From a bacterium (GTDB lineage Bacteria; Bdellovibrionota; Bdellovibrionia; Bdellovibrionales; Bdellovibrionaceae): a stretch of 64,000 nt of DNA. Of this stretch, positions 1 through 8,602 are shown one piece after another. The notes under the pieces are model-generated. The model saw only the letters and a program-made list of their open reading frames with translations, searched no databases and had not been told where the DNA came from. Made by a program: the position numbers and the translations under genes. The stretch covers positions 163,437 to 227,436 of the forward strand of contig JAIELP010000003.1 in NCBI GenBank assembly GCA_019752925.1, in the 5' to 3' direction. The number at the start of each line of letters is the position of its first letter. Position 1 is the stretch's first letter.

Positions 1-1071
1 AATGTTGGTCTTTACAATGGTCCATACCTTATTCAAGAAATTCAATTAGGCGACCACGTTACTTTCGTACCAAATCCTAAATGGTATGGTGAGAAACCAA
101 AAATTCAAAAAATTATTTTCAAACTAATTCCTAACTCAGGAACATTAGAAGCTAACTTAAGCTCCGGCACTATTGATATGATTTCAACTCTTGGTTTAGC
201 TTTAGACCAAGCTTTAGCTTTTGAGAAAAAAGTAAAAGCTGAAAATTTACCTTACACAGTATTATTCCAACCAAGTACTGTTTATGAACACATCGATCTT
301 AACTTAGATAATCCAGCTCTTAAAGATGTTCGTGTAAGAAAAGCATTGAGCTACTCTATTAACCGTGACGAATTAACTCAGTCATTGTTTGAAGGCAAGC
401 AATCACCAGCTCTTCACTCTGTAACACCTAAAGATCCTTGGTACACCGACGACCCTACAAAAATCACAATTTACAAATATTCTCCACGCGATGCGGAAAG
501 ACTATTAGACGAAGCCGGCTGGAAACGCGGACCAGATGGTATCCGCACAAAAGGTGGTAAAAAATTATCTTTCACAGTAATGACAACTGCCGGAAATAAA
601 ACTCGTGAATTAGTTCAGGTTTACTTACAAAACGGCTGGAAACAAGTTGGTATCGAAGTAACAGCTAAAAACGAACCGGCGCGAGTATTCTTCGGGGAAA
701 CCACTAAAAAACGTCTGTTTGATTCAATGGCGTTATTTGCATGGGTTTCTTCTCCTGAAAACAATCCAAAATCAACTTTCTCTTCGACTAGTATTCCATC
801 TGCTAAAAACGGCTACTCTGGCCAAAATCAAATGGGCTGGAAAAACAAAGCAGTTGATAAATTGTTAATGGACCTTGATTTAGAATTTGTTCATGAAAAA
901 CGCGTAGCGATCATGCACCAAATTTTAAAGCACTACACTGAAGATGTTCCTGTATTACCTCTGTACTACAGATCTGACGTTGCGGTTATTCCGACTCAGA
1001 TGAAAGGTTACCGCTTAACCGGTCATCAGTTCCCGGAAACCAACGAAGTTGAAAAGTGGACTTTAGAATAA
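1..1071 (+). CDS. Peptide ABC transporter substrate-binding protein (family 5), C-terminal part
   Basis: The reading frame is open from the first base to the TAA at 1071, so the gene begins left of the window and 356 codons are visible. Residues near the edge (GPYLI, then NPKWYG) and the stretch with DVRVRKALSYSINRDEL are typical of the C-terminal lobe of OppA/DppA-type periplasmic binding proteins. Such proteins capture short peptides and hand them to a membrane permease pair. Two permease genes follow directly on the same strand, 29 bp downstream, which supports the assignment. The signal peptide lies outside the window. Peptide rather than nickel or sugar specificity is inferred from the family and is not proven here. 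Confidence 0.9.
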   Translation, partial: NVGLYNGPYLIQEIQLGDHVTFVPNPKWYGEKPKIQKIIFKLIPNSGTLEANLSSGTIDMISTLGLALDQALAFEKKVKAENLPYTVLFQPSTVYEHIDLNLDNPALKDVRVRKALSYSINRDELTQSLFEGKQSPALHSVTPKDPWYTDDPTKITIYKYSPRDAERLLDEAGWKRGPDGIRTKGGKKLSFTVMTTAGNKTRELVQVYLQNGWKQVGIEVTAKNEPARVFFGETTKKRLFDSMALFAWVSSPENNPKSTFSSTSIPSAKNGYSGQNQMGWKNKAVDKLLMDLDLEFVHEKRVAIMHQILKHYTEDVPVLPLYYRSDVAVIPTQMKGYRLTGHQFPETNEVEKWTLE

Positions 1072-1100
1072 TTACATAACGACATAAGGCTGAATATCAT

Positions 1101-2072
1101 ATGATAAATTTCATCTTGCGCAGGATCGTACAGACATTGATAGTGATCGTAATACTGTCATATGTTTGCTTTGGACTAATGAGTTTAATGCCTGGCGATC
1201 CGGTTGAATTGATGATTTCAGCCAATCCAAAAATTACTGCGGCCGACGTAGCCCGCTTAAGAAGTTTTTACGGTTTAGACCAACCTATTTACGAACGCTA
1301 CTTCAATTGGGTTAGCGATATCGCAAAAGGAGAACTCGGCTACTCACGTACTTACCGTATTCCGGTAACTGAAATGATGGGCCCTGCTCTAACCTCAACA
1401 TTTGTTTTATCTACAGTTTCTCTGGCATTTTCGCTTTTGGTGGCTATACCACTTGGTATTCTCTGTGCTTTAAAGCCTAATTCAAGAGTGGATTACGTTG
1501 TAAATTTATTTAACTTTGCAGGAATTTCCGTGCCTTCTTTCTGGCTTGGTATTGTTCTTATTATTATTTTTGCAGTTAAATTACAATGGTTACCTGCTGG
1601 TGGTTATCAAACTACCGGTGTTGAGTACGAAACTTTAATGGAAGAAATTCTCGATAAAGCTGCATACTTAATTTTACCGGTTATATCTTTATCGATTCAA
1701 TCTATCGGAAGATTTTCACGATTTACCCGTTCAGCTATGCTTGAAGCCATGAGAAACGACTTCATTCGTACCGCGCGCGCCAAAGGTTTAGCTTCAAATA
1801 TTGTTATTTGGAAACACGGCTTCAGAAATGCCCTTATTCCTTTAATCACTGTTGTAGCTTTAAGTATTTCTTCAATTTTCTCAGGCGCTCTTATTACCGA
1901 AACTCTTTTTGCTTATCCTGGTGTTGGGCGTTTAATATATTCATCAATCATCGGTAACGACTTCAACGTGGCCATGGTTTCATTTATTATTTCAGTGAGC
2001 ATGGTTCTATTAATGAATCTGGTTGCTGACTTACTTTACGGCGTGGTCGACCCTCGCGTTTCATACAACTAA
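1101..2072 (+). CDS. OppB/DppB-type peptide ABC transporter permease
   Basis: A 323-residue inner-membrane protein with about six transmembrane segments. The N-terminus (LRRIVQTLIVIVILSYVCF, then MPGDPV) is the classic start of DppB/OppB permeases. The cytoplasmic EAA loop is visible around residues 213-250 (EAMRNDFIRTARAKGL), the site that docks the ATPase. The length is normal for the family. It sits between the binding protein and the second permease; its stop is 10 bp before the start of the next gene, so the genes are an operon. No ATPase gene is present in the window. It may lie left of the edge or elsewhere. Confidence 0.93.
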   Translation: MINFILRRIVQTLIVIVILSYVCFGLMSLMPGDPVELMISANPKITAADVARLRSFYGLDQPIYERYFNWVSDIAKGELGYSRTYRIPVTEMMGPALTSTFVLSTVSLAFSLLVAIPLGILCALKPNSRVDYVVNLFNFAGISVPSFWLGIVLIIIFAVKLQWLPAGGYQTTGVEYETLMEEILDKAAYLILPVISLSIQSIGRFSRFTRSAMLEAMRNDFIRTARAKGLASNIVIWKHGFRNALIPLITVVALSISSIFSGALITETLFAYPGVGRLIYSSIIGNDFNVAMVSFIISVSMVLLMNLVADLLYGVVDPRVSYN

Positions 2073-2082
2073 GGAAACCGCG

Positions 2083-3324
2083 ATGGATACACTAGATACA
2101 CATAATAATAAAAAATTAGCTCAGGTTTCTAAAGAACCTCAAAGATTAAATAAGGCTCAGATTGCTGAACTTGAAAAAGTTCAAAGCATCTCTAAAATTA
2201 TCTACAATCAGTTCAAAGAACACAAAGCGGCTGTTATCGGCGCTTATACTATTTTATTCTTTGTATTGGTGGCTTTATCAGCCCCTATTGTTGAAAAAGT
2301 AATGGGCGTTAACGCTGAAAACCAAAATGTATTCCACCGGTACGAACCACCATTTACAACTATAAGCGCCGGCACAGACACTCGCGAAAACGAAGTACGC
2401 AAATACATAGAAGAAAATCCGGAGTCAGCTGCAATTGTTCAAGCTGAACTCATTAAAGAAGAATTTGTTACAGTGTCAAGACCTGAGGATGCACTTTATG
2501 AGTGGGCCCGTTTTGAAAAACGCAAAGCCATGGCAGCCATTCGCTTACTGAGTATCGATCAGGATATTAAAACCGATTTACGTAATGTAGCTAAAAAATT
2601 TGAAATCTACCATCTGTTTGGTACCGATGAGTTAGGTCGCGATGTTTTAATGCGTCTAATTTATGGAACTCAGGTTTCGATGGGCGTTGGTATTTTAGTT
2701 GCTCTTTCATCGGCCCTAATCGGCCTTTTAATAGGTGCTATCGCTGGTTACTACGGTGGATTTATTGATACCATGCTTATGCGTATCACTGACGCCTTGC
2801 TTTCTCTACCGACTATTCCTGTGTTAATTGTAGTTGCAGCCATCGACCTACAAAAAGTTCCTGTGTTAGCCAGTTTGCTGTCACACGGAAGTGAAAGTAT
2901 TCTTAAACTCATTTTCATTCTTTGCATTTTCTCATGGATGCCGGTAGCGCGTTTAGTACGCGGAAGTATTTTAACTTTAAGAGAACGTGAATTTATCTTA
3001 GCTTCTAAAACATTAGGCGCTACCGACTTTACGATAATAACACGTCACATGTTCCCAAATGTAATCGCACCATTACTTGTATCTGTAACTTTAGGCGTGG
3101 GCGAATCTATCCTATTTGAAGCCGCACTGAGCTTCTTAGGTTTAGGTATCCAACCACCGACTCCGAGCTGGGGTAATATGCTATTTAATGCACAGGAACT
3201 GATTTACCGAGCCCCTTTCCTTGCCATCTTACCGGGTCTATTAATCTTGTTTGTTACTATCAGCTTCAACTACGTTGGAGATGGCCTACAAGATGCTATT
3301 GATCCTAAAACGATTAAACGATAG
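2083..3324 (+). CDS. OppC/DppC-type peptide ABC transporter permease with enlarged periplasmic loop
   Basis: Start chosen at ATG 2083, preceded by AAGGAA; an earlier in-frame start at 2023 would overlap the upstream permease by 50 bases. The product has 413 residues. Transmembrane segment 1 is at about 50-69, the conserved GTDELGRD motif at 180-187, and the EAA loop includes LREREFILASKTLGA. Family members usually have a few dozen residues between segment 1 and GTDELGRD. Here there are about 110, rich in Glu, Lys and Arg and probably helical, facing the periplasm. That region could contact the binding protein or the envelope, but its role is unknown. It pairs with the preceding permease to form the channel. 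Confidence 0.92.
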   Translation: MDTLDTHNNKKLAQVSKEPQRLNKAQIAELEKVQSISKIIYNQFKEHKAAVIGAYTILFFVLVALSAPIVEKVMGVNAENQNVFHRYEPPFTTISAGTDTRENEVRKYIEENPESAAIVQAELIKEEFVTVSRPEDALYEWARFEKRKAMAAIRLLSIDQDIKTDLRNVAKKFEIYHLFGTDELGRDVLMRLIYGTQVSMGVGILVALSSALIGLLIGAIAGYYGGFIDTMLMRITDALLSLPTIPVLIVVAAIDLQKVPVLASLLSHGSESILKLIFILCIFSWMPVARLVRGSILTLREREFILASKTLGATDFTIITRHMFPNVIAPLLVSVTLGVGESILFEAALSFLGLGIQPPTPSWGNMLFNAQELIYRAPFLAILPGLLILFVTISFNYVGDGLQDAIDPKTIKR

Positions 3325-3350
3325 AATAGTAGAGTATCAAAGGAGTTATT

Positions 3351-3575
3351 ATGGGTGAGTTTAGTTTATCGCACATGCTGATTTTGGCCTTAATTTTATT
3401 GATCTTCTTCGGCCCTAGCCGCTTACCAGCTTTAGGACAATCTTTAGGTAAAGCCATCCGTGGCTTCAAAGAAGGTCTTAACGAAATGAATGTTGACGCA
3501 AAAGATGTTAGCCACCAAAAAGAAATCCACAAAGAAGCTTCGAAAACTGAAGAAAAAACTGAGCACAAATCTTAG
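3351..3575 (+). CDS. tatA: Sec-independent translocase protein TatA, copy 1
   Basis: A 74-residue protein with the TatA plan: a short N-terminal transmembrane helix (about residues 6-20), the hinge FFGPSRLPALG, an amphipathic helix (GKAIRGFKEG) and a charged hydrophilic tail. TatA oligomers form the pore that moves folded proteins across the inner membrane with TatC. AAAGGAG lies 7 bases before the ATG. It starts 26 bp after the peptide permease and 21 bp before a second tatA. No tatB or tatC is visible nearby. Confidence 0.95.
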   Translation: MGEFSLSHMLILALILLIFFGPSRLPALGQSLGKAIRGFKEGLNEMNVDAKDVSHQKEIHKEASKTEEKTEHKS

Positions 3576-3596
3576 TTCTAATTTTAAGGAGTTTAC

Positions 3597-3821
3597 ATGG
3601 GACAGTTCAGCTTACCGCATTTATTAATATTAGCTCTAATCCTGTTAATCTTCTTCGGCCCTAGCCGCTTACCTGCTTTAGGACAATCTCTAGGTAAGGC
3701 TATTAAAGGCTTCAAAGATGGTTTAAACGAAGCCGATGATACTCCAAACAATCATCCGCGTTTAAATGAAAACAATGATGTTGTTAAACAAACAACTCAA
3801 AAGTCTGAACAGAAATCGTAG
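3597..3821 (+). CDS. tatA: Sec-independent translocase protein TatA, copy 2
   Basis: A second 74-residue TatA whose first 48 residues are nearly the same as those of the copy just upstream. Both contain LILALILLIFFGPSRLPALG. The DNA is also close to identical over the hinge region, whereas the acidic C-terminal tails have diverged. This is a tandem duplication with later change confined to the cytoplasmic tail. AAGGAG lies before the ATG. Its stop codon directly abuts the end of the convergent gene at 3822. The two copies could form mixed pores or be expressed at different levels; the sequence does not decide. Confidence 0.93.
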   Translation: MGQFSLPHLLILALILLIFFGPSRLPALGQSLGKAIKGFKDGLNEADDTPNNHPRLNENNDVVKQTTQKSEQKS

Positions 3822-4550
3822 TCATATCTGTATAGTTTTAAATTCTGCAGGAGTTATCTGATCCGAGATAATCCCGTGTATATTTGCGGCTGATTTTTTA
3901 TAGACGTTAACATCATTAACTGTCCAAAGCACAACTGGAATTTTTTTTGCTAACTTGACGAAACGCCTTGAAAAATCTTCGGCGCGAAGATTGAGCATAT
4001 GGGGTCTGCACATATAGTTAAGAACCCTTGATTTAATAACAAAATTATTTCCATAATTTTTTTCAAATGTAAGCAACAAAGCACGATATACCTTAGGGCA
4101 ATATCTTCGAACCTTATAGAGAGTGAAAGGATTAAAACTTGATATCATTACCCTTTCCTCAATTTTATATTTTCGAATCAATTCGCATACTTTCTTTTCA
4201 AGCAAAGAATTTACAATTTTACGTGATTTGATTTCAATATTAAGTTTAAAATCAGGAACCTTTACTAACCATTTAAATAATTCTTCAAGAGGTGTAACTG
4301 GGATAGCCTCGTTGAGAGCATAAAATGTAGTTTTACTCAGAACCAGATCCTGAAAACTGTCGTCGTGAAACATAACAACAACACCATCAGAAGTCATACG
4401 AACATCAAATTCAGATATTTGGTATTTTTGCTCAAAGGCCTGTTGTACTGATTGCAGACTATTTTGCTGAAGTCCTTTTACCCAATAACCCCTATGTGCC
4501 TGCAGTTTGGGTAACCAATTCCAGATGTTTTTATCTTCAGTCCAAATCAA
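3822..4550 (-). CDS. Glycerophosphodiester phosphodiesterase family protein (GDPD/GlpQ-like)
   Basis: A 242-residue TIM-barrel enzyme of the GDPD family, which hydrolyses glycerophosphodiesters to glycerol 3-phosphate and an alcohol. Visible catalytic and metal residues are H19-R20, N30, E47-x-D49 and H62 (FHDD), with EIKSR further on and LWTVND near the C-terminus. No signal peptide is seen, so it is probably cytoplasmic, like the short UgpQ-type enzymes. The start is TTG at 4550 with GGAAA upstream. It is last in a three-gene operon with greA and the AsmA-like gene, 9 bp after the latter. Confidence 0.85.
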   Translation of the reverse strand: MIWTEDKNIWNWLPKLQAHRGYWVKGLQQNSLQSVQQAFEQKYQISEFDVRMTSDGVVVMFHDDSFQDLVLSKTTFYALNEAIPVTPLEELFKWLVKVPDFKLNIEIKSRKIVNSLLEKKVCELIRKYKIEERVMISSFNPFTLYKVRRYCPKVYRALLLTFEKNYGNNFVIKSRVLNYMCRPHMLNLRAEDFSRRFVKLAKKIPVVLWTVNDVNVYKKSAANIHGIISDQITPAEFKTIQI

Positions 4551-4559
4551 AGTAATTTC

Positions 4560-6602
4560 CTATTGTAAGCTTTTTACTACAATTTCTTCTTCTGGTTTAC
4601 TGCTGAGATCAAATTTTAAATGACTATTTTTATTCTGTAAAACAAGATGAGCCTCTAAACCTACCTCATACTTTACACTACCCTTAAGGTTTAAGTAAGT
4701 TTCAGATTTACTGTTAGCGTCACTCAGAAATGAAGTATCCATATTGAAGCTAACATTTTTCCAATCTTTACCCGTAATACTCAAATGACTTTTATAACTA
4801 TTGAGCATAGTCATTTTAAAACCATTTTGTGGATTGAATACCTGCTGAACAGTTTTGTTTTCAAGAAAAGTCTGACTAGCCATTAACCGATTGGGTTTAA
4901 TAAATACGTTCAACGAATTATCATTCGCGTTTGAACCCAGTGTCTGATTGATATCAATATTCAGACTATCTAGTCGCACTCCTGGTAAGCCGATTTTATC
5001 TACAAAAATGTTAATTTTATGGCTTTCATTGCCTGATTTTTTATAATTCCATAGAATTGAAAATTTAGGAGATTGCTCTACAAAAGTAAATTGCTCCCAC
5101 ACCTTAGAGTTCATGCTTGAACCGTCAAGTTTAAGTTGCGCCACAGTTGATAACTTGTTGAGATCATGAACGGCTTCAAAGGCTCCGTTTAATTTTTGTC
5201 CGTTAATAACAAAATTTTTCGCGCCAATTTTTAAATTAGCTCCGCTACGCTCTACTTCTACATCTACATGGTCTATACCCTGCAAATCTCGTCTACCTCT
5301 GTTCGAAAAAACAGCCTGAATGTTTTTTATACTACCTTTGATTTCATAAGAATTTTCGTTTTTAAATTCTAATTTCCCTGTAAGATCACCCAGACTATCA
5401 AAGCTATCGAGTTTTTTTCTAAGACCTTCAATGTTTTTAATCTTTGATAAGGAAAGAGACTCTATAGCCAGATCAAACGGTTTCAAACTTAATTGAGATC
5501 CATCGTAATTAATTTCAATTTCACTTACCTTCAGAGATCCGTTTTCAACATTTAATTGAACTTTTTTGAACTTTGAATCTACACTTGTTTTTCCGGTCAG
5601 ATAAATTTCACCATGATTAGCAAAACTGACTGAAATAGGAGTTTTTTCAATGTTTATGTTTTTGTCAGATTCTGTACCTTCAAAAAAAGGATAAAGTGCT
5701 TTAACTGAAACATGCTCAACACCTAGCTCGTATGATATTTTTTTTGAACCTGTGAAGTTATGCATAAACAACTGTACATCCCCATCCAGAAGCTTGCCGT
5801 CAAAATTAGCTATGGTTTCAATTTCGTTATTTTCTTTAGCTTTAAATATTGAAGTTAAATTCGCATTTAAAAAGTATACGTCTGAGCGAGCGTCTTTAAG
5901 AGCATTTAATTTAGACTTTAAATGAACTTCAGATAGGCGGTTTTCAGTATAAAATAGCTCGATATTCATTTGCTTAAATAACACCGGCTGGTCCGGCTTT
6001 TTACTAAGAATAATTTTAAGTTTTTCAACATAGACTTCTTTGAGCTCAGCACGGGTTTTGTTAGAAAAAATATTTTTAACACCAGGTTCCGCTTTAGGAA
6101 CTTGTGCAATGCTGAAATCTTTTGAAGATGAAATTTGATTACCTGAACCACTTACAGCAATTTCCTGTATATTACTTCTTCGGGCGGCCGCTTCGTTCTG
6201 TGCTCCCATGCAACGATCAACGTCTGACAGGCGGAGTTCAATTTCTTTAGCTCGAATTTTAGGTACAATCCTATTAATACCTATAATCATTGATAATGAA
6301 ACCGGGACTTCTAGTTCGCTAATAAAAATTTGCGAACTTTGGCAAAGTGTAGCTTTTGGACTTAATCTTATATTTTTTATAACCAAGGCTGGAAGAGGCA
6401 TTCCCCAGCTCGATAAATTAACTTTTGCTGAATCGTAATCGACAAAAAAATCCGCCTGCAAGCGATCTACAGATTTATTTAAGTATGTTTGAATTCTTGT
6501 TTCTGAGATTTGAGATCTAAGCGCTAACCCTAAAAAAACAGATAGGGCCAGGCCAATTATAACAACTCGGAATCCGGATTGATCTATTACTGCTCGACTC
6601 AT
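4560..6602 (-). CDS. Large membrane-anchored periplasmic protein, AsmA-like
   Basis: A 680-residue protein with one N-terminal transmembrane helix (about residues 12-29) and a long remainder rich in beta-prone, alternating hydrophobic residues. The opening (a helix, then a short segment ending LSSWGMPLPALVIKNIRLSP) recalls AsmA/GspN-like proteins, whose early region describes a domain facing the periplasm and a repeated beta groove. I do not see a motif that fixes the family, so the name is a fold-level guess. It starts 4 bp after greA and is followed at 9 bp by the glycerophosphodiesterase, so it is cotranscribed with both. A role in envelope lipid handling would fit, but that is inference. 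Confidence 0.45.
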   Translation of the reverse strand: MSRAVIDQSGFRVVIIGLALSVFLGLALRSQISETRIQTYLNKSVDRLQADFFVDYDSAKVNLSSWGMPLPALVIKNIRLSPKATLCQSSQIFISELEVPVSLSMIIGINRIVPKIRAKEIELRLSDVDRCMGAQNEAAARRSNIQEIAVSGSGNQISSSKDFSIAQVPKAEPGVKNIFSNKTRAELKEVYVEKLKIILSKKPDQPVLFKQMNIELFYTENRLSEVHLKSKLNALKDARSDVYFLNANLTSIFKAKENNEIETIANFDGKLLDGDVQLFMHNFTGSKKISYELGVEHVSVKALYPFFEGTESDKNINIEKTPISVSFANHGEIYLTGKTSVDSKFKKVQLNVENGSLKVSEIEINYDGSQLSLKPFDLAIESLSLSKIKNIEGLRKKLDSFDSLGDLTGKLEFKNENSYEIKGSIKNIQAVFSNRGRRDLQGIDHVDVEVERSGANLKIGAKNFVINGQKLNGAFEAVHDLNKLSTVAQLKLDGSSMNSKVWEQFTFVEQSPKFSILWNYKKSGNESHKINIFVDKIGLPGVRLDSLNIDINQTLGSNANDNSLNVFIKPNRLMASQTFLENKTVQQVFNPQNGFKMTMLNSYKSHLSITGKDWKNVSFNMDTSFLSDANSKSETYLNLKGSVKYEVGLEAHLVLQNKNSHLKFDLSSKPEEEIVVKSLQ

Positions 6603-6606
6603 TTAT

Positions 6607-7083
6607 CTAAACAAATTTGAAAGAAATAATTTCGTATTCTTTATCGCCTTTAGGACTTTGCACTGTTACCAGATCGCCGACTTTTTTACCGATCATAGCT
6701 CGAGCCAAAGGAGAAACAATTGAGATCATTCCTTTTTTTACATCGGCCTCATCAACTCCCACGATTTGGTATTTTGAATTTTCTTCGGTCTCTGTATCAG
6801 AAATTTCTACTGTTGCACCAAAAACGATACGGTCAGATTTAATAGTCGTGGGATCAATAGCCTCAACACCAGCTAATTTACCTTGAATTTCACCAATACG
6901 GCCTTCGATCATACCTTGGCGTTCTTTGGCTGCATCGTACTCAGCATTCTCACTGATATCACCATGTGCACGGGCTTCTTCAATGGCTTTGATAATAGCT
7001 GGTCTTTCTTCAAGAATTAACTTTTTAAGTTCTGTCTCAAGCATCAGTTTTCCACGCATTGTAATTGGTAATATGTCTGACAT
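6607..7083 (-). CDS. greA: Transcription elongation factor GreA
   Basis: 158 residues, normal GreA length. The N-terminal coiled-coil hairpin carries the tip GDISENAEYDAAKE with the catalytic acidic residues D42 and E45, which reach the RNA polymerase active site and stimulate cleavage of backtracked RNA. The C-terminal domain (from about residue 85) has the FKBP-like part ending in YEIISFKF. GGAAAGG precedes the ATG. It is first in an operon with an AsmA-like gene and a glycerophosphodiesterase, and a good sigma-70-type promoter is visible upstream at 7157-7185. Confidence 0.97.
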   Translation of the reverse strand: MSDILPITMRGKLMLETELKKLILEERPAIIKAIEEARAHGDISENAEYDAAKERQGMIEGRIGEIQGKLAGVEAIDPTTIKSDRIVFGATVEISDTETEENSKYQIVGVDEADVKKGMISIVSPLARAMIGKKVGDLVTVQSPKGDKEYEIISFKFV

Positions 7084-7156
7084 AAAAGGCCTTTCCTTTG
7101 ATACAATAATTGAGTCGTAATTACTGCCTAATAATTAGTCTATACGAAAGCCCTAT

Positions 7157-7185
7157 TTTATACCAAATATTAAGGGTTTACACAA
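7157..7185 (-). promoter_or_regulatory. Candidate sigma-70-type promoter for greA
   Basis: On the minus strand TTGTGT (7185-7180) and TATAAA (7162-7157) are separated by exactly 17 bases, close to the housekeeping consensus. The -10 box is about 74 bases upstream of the greA start codon. The site lies in the divergent gap between greA and nrnA. Confidence 0.6.
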
Positions 7186-7202
7186 ACACATGAGGACAGA
7201 CC

Positions 7203-7232
7203 ATGCCGCGTCAATTTACACTCATTAAATGA
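7203..7232 (+). CDS. Nine-codon leader ORF coupled to nrnA
   Basis: ATG at 7203 opens a reading frame MPRQFTLIK ending in TGA at 7230-7232. The stop overlaps the nrnA start as ATGA. The mini-ORF has a reasonable ribosome site (TGAGGACAG just upstream), while nrnA itself has none directly before its ATG. This looks like translational coupling: ribosomes finishing the leader reinitiate on nrnA. Whether the peptide itself matters is unknown. Confidence 0.45.
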   Translation: MPRQFTLIK

Positions 7233-8203
7233 ACATTCGACCACTACTTCAAGCTGCAAACAACATCTGGCTTTCGACCCACAAAAGCGCCGATGGCGAT
7301 GGACTCGGAAGTGAGGTTGCACTTTTTCACGCACTCAAATCATTGAATTTACCTGTTAAAATTATTCACAACGATCAAGCTCCTGAACGTTACCACTTTT
7401 TACTTAAAGGCCTTGAAATTACAGATGCAACAAAAGTGGATCAGAGTGTTTTTTCCGACCAGGATGTTGCACTCATCTTCGACACACACGACCCTAAACT
7501 GTGCTCACCTTTGTTTGAATCTTTACAAGCGGCGGGATGTAAAATTATTTTTGTTGATCACCATATTGTATTTGAAAAAAAAATCGAAAATATTACCTAC
7601 CACATTAACGAAAATGCCAGCTGCACTGGCGAAATTACTTTGGGTATTATAAAAAACTTAAGTATCCCTCTTACAACCGATATAGCTTCTGCTCTTTACA
7701 CAAGTTTATTATTTGATACGCAGAGTTTTAAATTGCAACGGGATTCTATACAGGTTTTCGATATGGCCAAAGAACTCATTCAGGCTGGAGCCAAACATAA
7801 TCAGATATATCATTATCTCTTTGATAACTGGACAATCAACAAAATGAATTATCTTTCAAAATTGATCAGTCATGTTAGATATAAAAACAATGAAATTGCG
7901 ATTATCTCAATTACAAAATCTGATCTCAAAGAATTCAACCTCAGCACAGACGACGTAAGTGACCTCGTTGATTTGTTCATGCTGGTTAAAAATCTTGAAG
8001 CCTCAATCGTTATTCGTGAAGAAGCATACAACTATTACAAACTGAGCTTCCGCAGTCGCACCTACGAAATTTTAAGCTGGGCTCGTGAATTCGGCGGTGG
8101 CGGGCATTTATATTCAGCCGGCGCTTGGGTTCATGATTCCGAAGATAACATAATTAAAAAAATTCATTCGCAGATTGAAACCAAAAAAGCCGTAGCTATC
8201 TAA
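7229..8203 (+). CDS. nrnA: DHH-family phosphoesterase, NrnA-like (oligoribonuclease / pAp phosphatase)
   Basis: 324 residues, the usual NrnA length. Motifs in order are HKSADGDGLGS (H18, D22, D24), FDTHD (D85), the signature DHH at 110-112, and GGGGH near the C-terminus in the DHHA1 domain. NrnA enzymes degrade short RNA oligonucleotides (nanoRNA) and dephosphorylate 3'-phosphoadenosine 5'-phosphate using manganese. The gene starts inside an ATGA overlap with a nine-codon leader ORF and lies divergent from greA. The last 8 bases overlap the convergent iron-sulfur gene. Exact substrate preference cannot be read from the sequence. Confidence 0.85.
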   Translation: MNIRPLLQAANNIWLSTHKSADGDGLGSEVALFHALKSLNLPVKIIHNDQAPERYHFLLKGLEITDATKVDQSVFSDQDVALIFDTHDPKLCSPLFESLQAAGCKIIFVDHHIVFEKKIENITYHINENASCTGEITLGIIKNLSIPLTTDIASALYTSLLFDTQSFKLQRDSIQVFDMAKELIQAGAKHNQIYHYLFDNWTINKMNYLSKLISHVRYKNNEIAIISITKSDLKEFNLSTDDVSDLVDLFMLVKNLEASIVIREEAYNYYKLSFRSRTYEILSWAREFGGGGHLYSAGAWVHDSEDNIIKKIHSQIETKKAVAI

Positions 8204-8591
8204 TATTATTTTTCAGAATCTTGTCAATATCGTTACGACAGGAACCACAACCTGTACCCGCCAATGTTGTTCGGGAAATCTCTTCACGGCTAAAGCTTCC
8301 TTGAAATATAGATTGCTCTATTTTTTCCCGTCCAACCATCCGGCAGTGGCAGATTTCATCATGCTCTTGAGACGTTTCCGAAGTTTGCATTTTTGAAATA
8401 AAATTATTCAGCATAGCCTCATCACCGTTAGTTACATTTGATAATAATGACCATTTTTCAGGTTGACTGCCCTGCTGCTGAATTTTGTTTTGAATTAAAT
8501 TTAATAAAGAAAGTGGGCCCGTAGCTTTTACACGCGTGCCATCGTATTTCAAAAACGCTCTGTATTTAGAACTCACCATAACGGACTTCAT
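8196..8591 (-). CDS. Small protein with C-terminal BFD-like [2Fe-2S] domain
   Basis: 131 residues. The C-terminal third has the pattern of bacterioferritin-associated ferredoxin/NifU-type domains: C81-x-C83 (ICHCRMV) and C115-x2-C118 (GTGCGSCR), which together bind one [2Fe-2S] cluster. The N-terminal 75 residues have no recognised motif but look like a small mixed alpha/beta domain. Such domains pass electrons or sense iron in iron release and nitrite or sulfite reductases. Here no reductase is adjacent, so the partner is unknown. It follows the epimerase/SRPBCC gene by 11 bp and is probably cotranscribed with it. Confidence 0.7.
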   Translation of the reverse strand: MKSVMVSSKYRAFLKYDGTRVKATGPLSLLNLIQNKIQQQGSQPEKWSLLSNVTNGDEAMLNNFISKMQTSETSQEHDEICHCRMVGREKIEQSIFQGSFSREEISRTTLAGTGCGSCRNDIDKILKNNIR

Positions 8592-8602
8592 AGCTATCTA
8601 TT

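Noticed and set aside
3314..3568. Minus-strand open frame over the first tatA
   Set aside because: It lies wholly over a clear TatA gene with a good ribosome site; its translation has no recognisable features.
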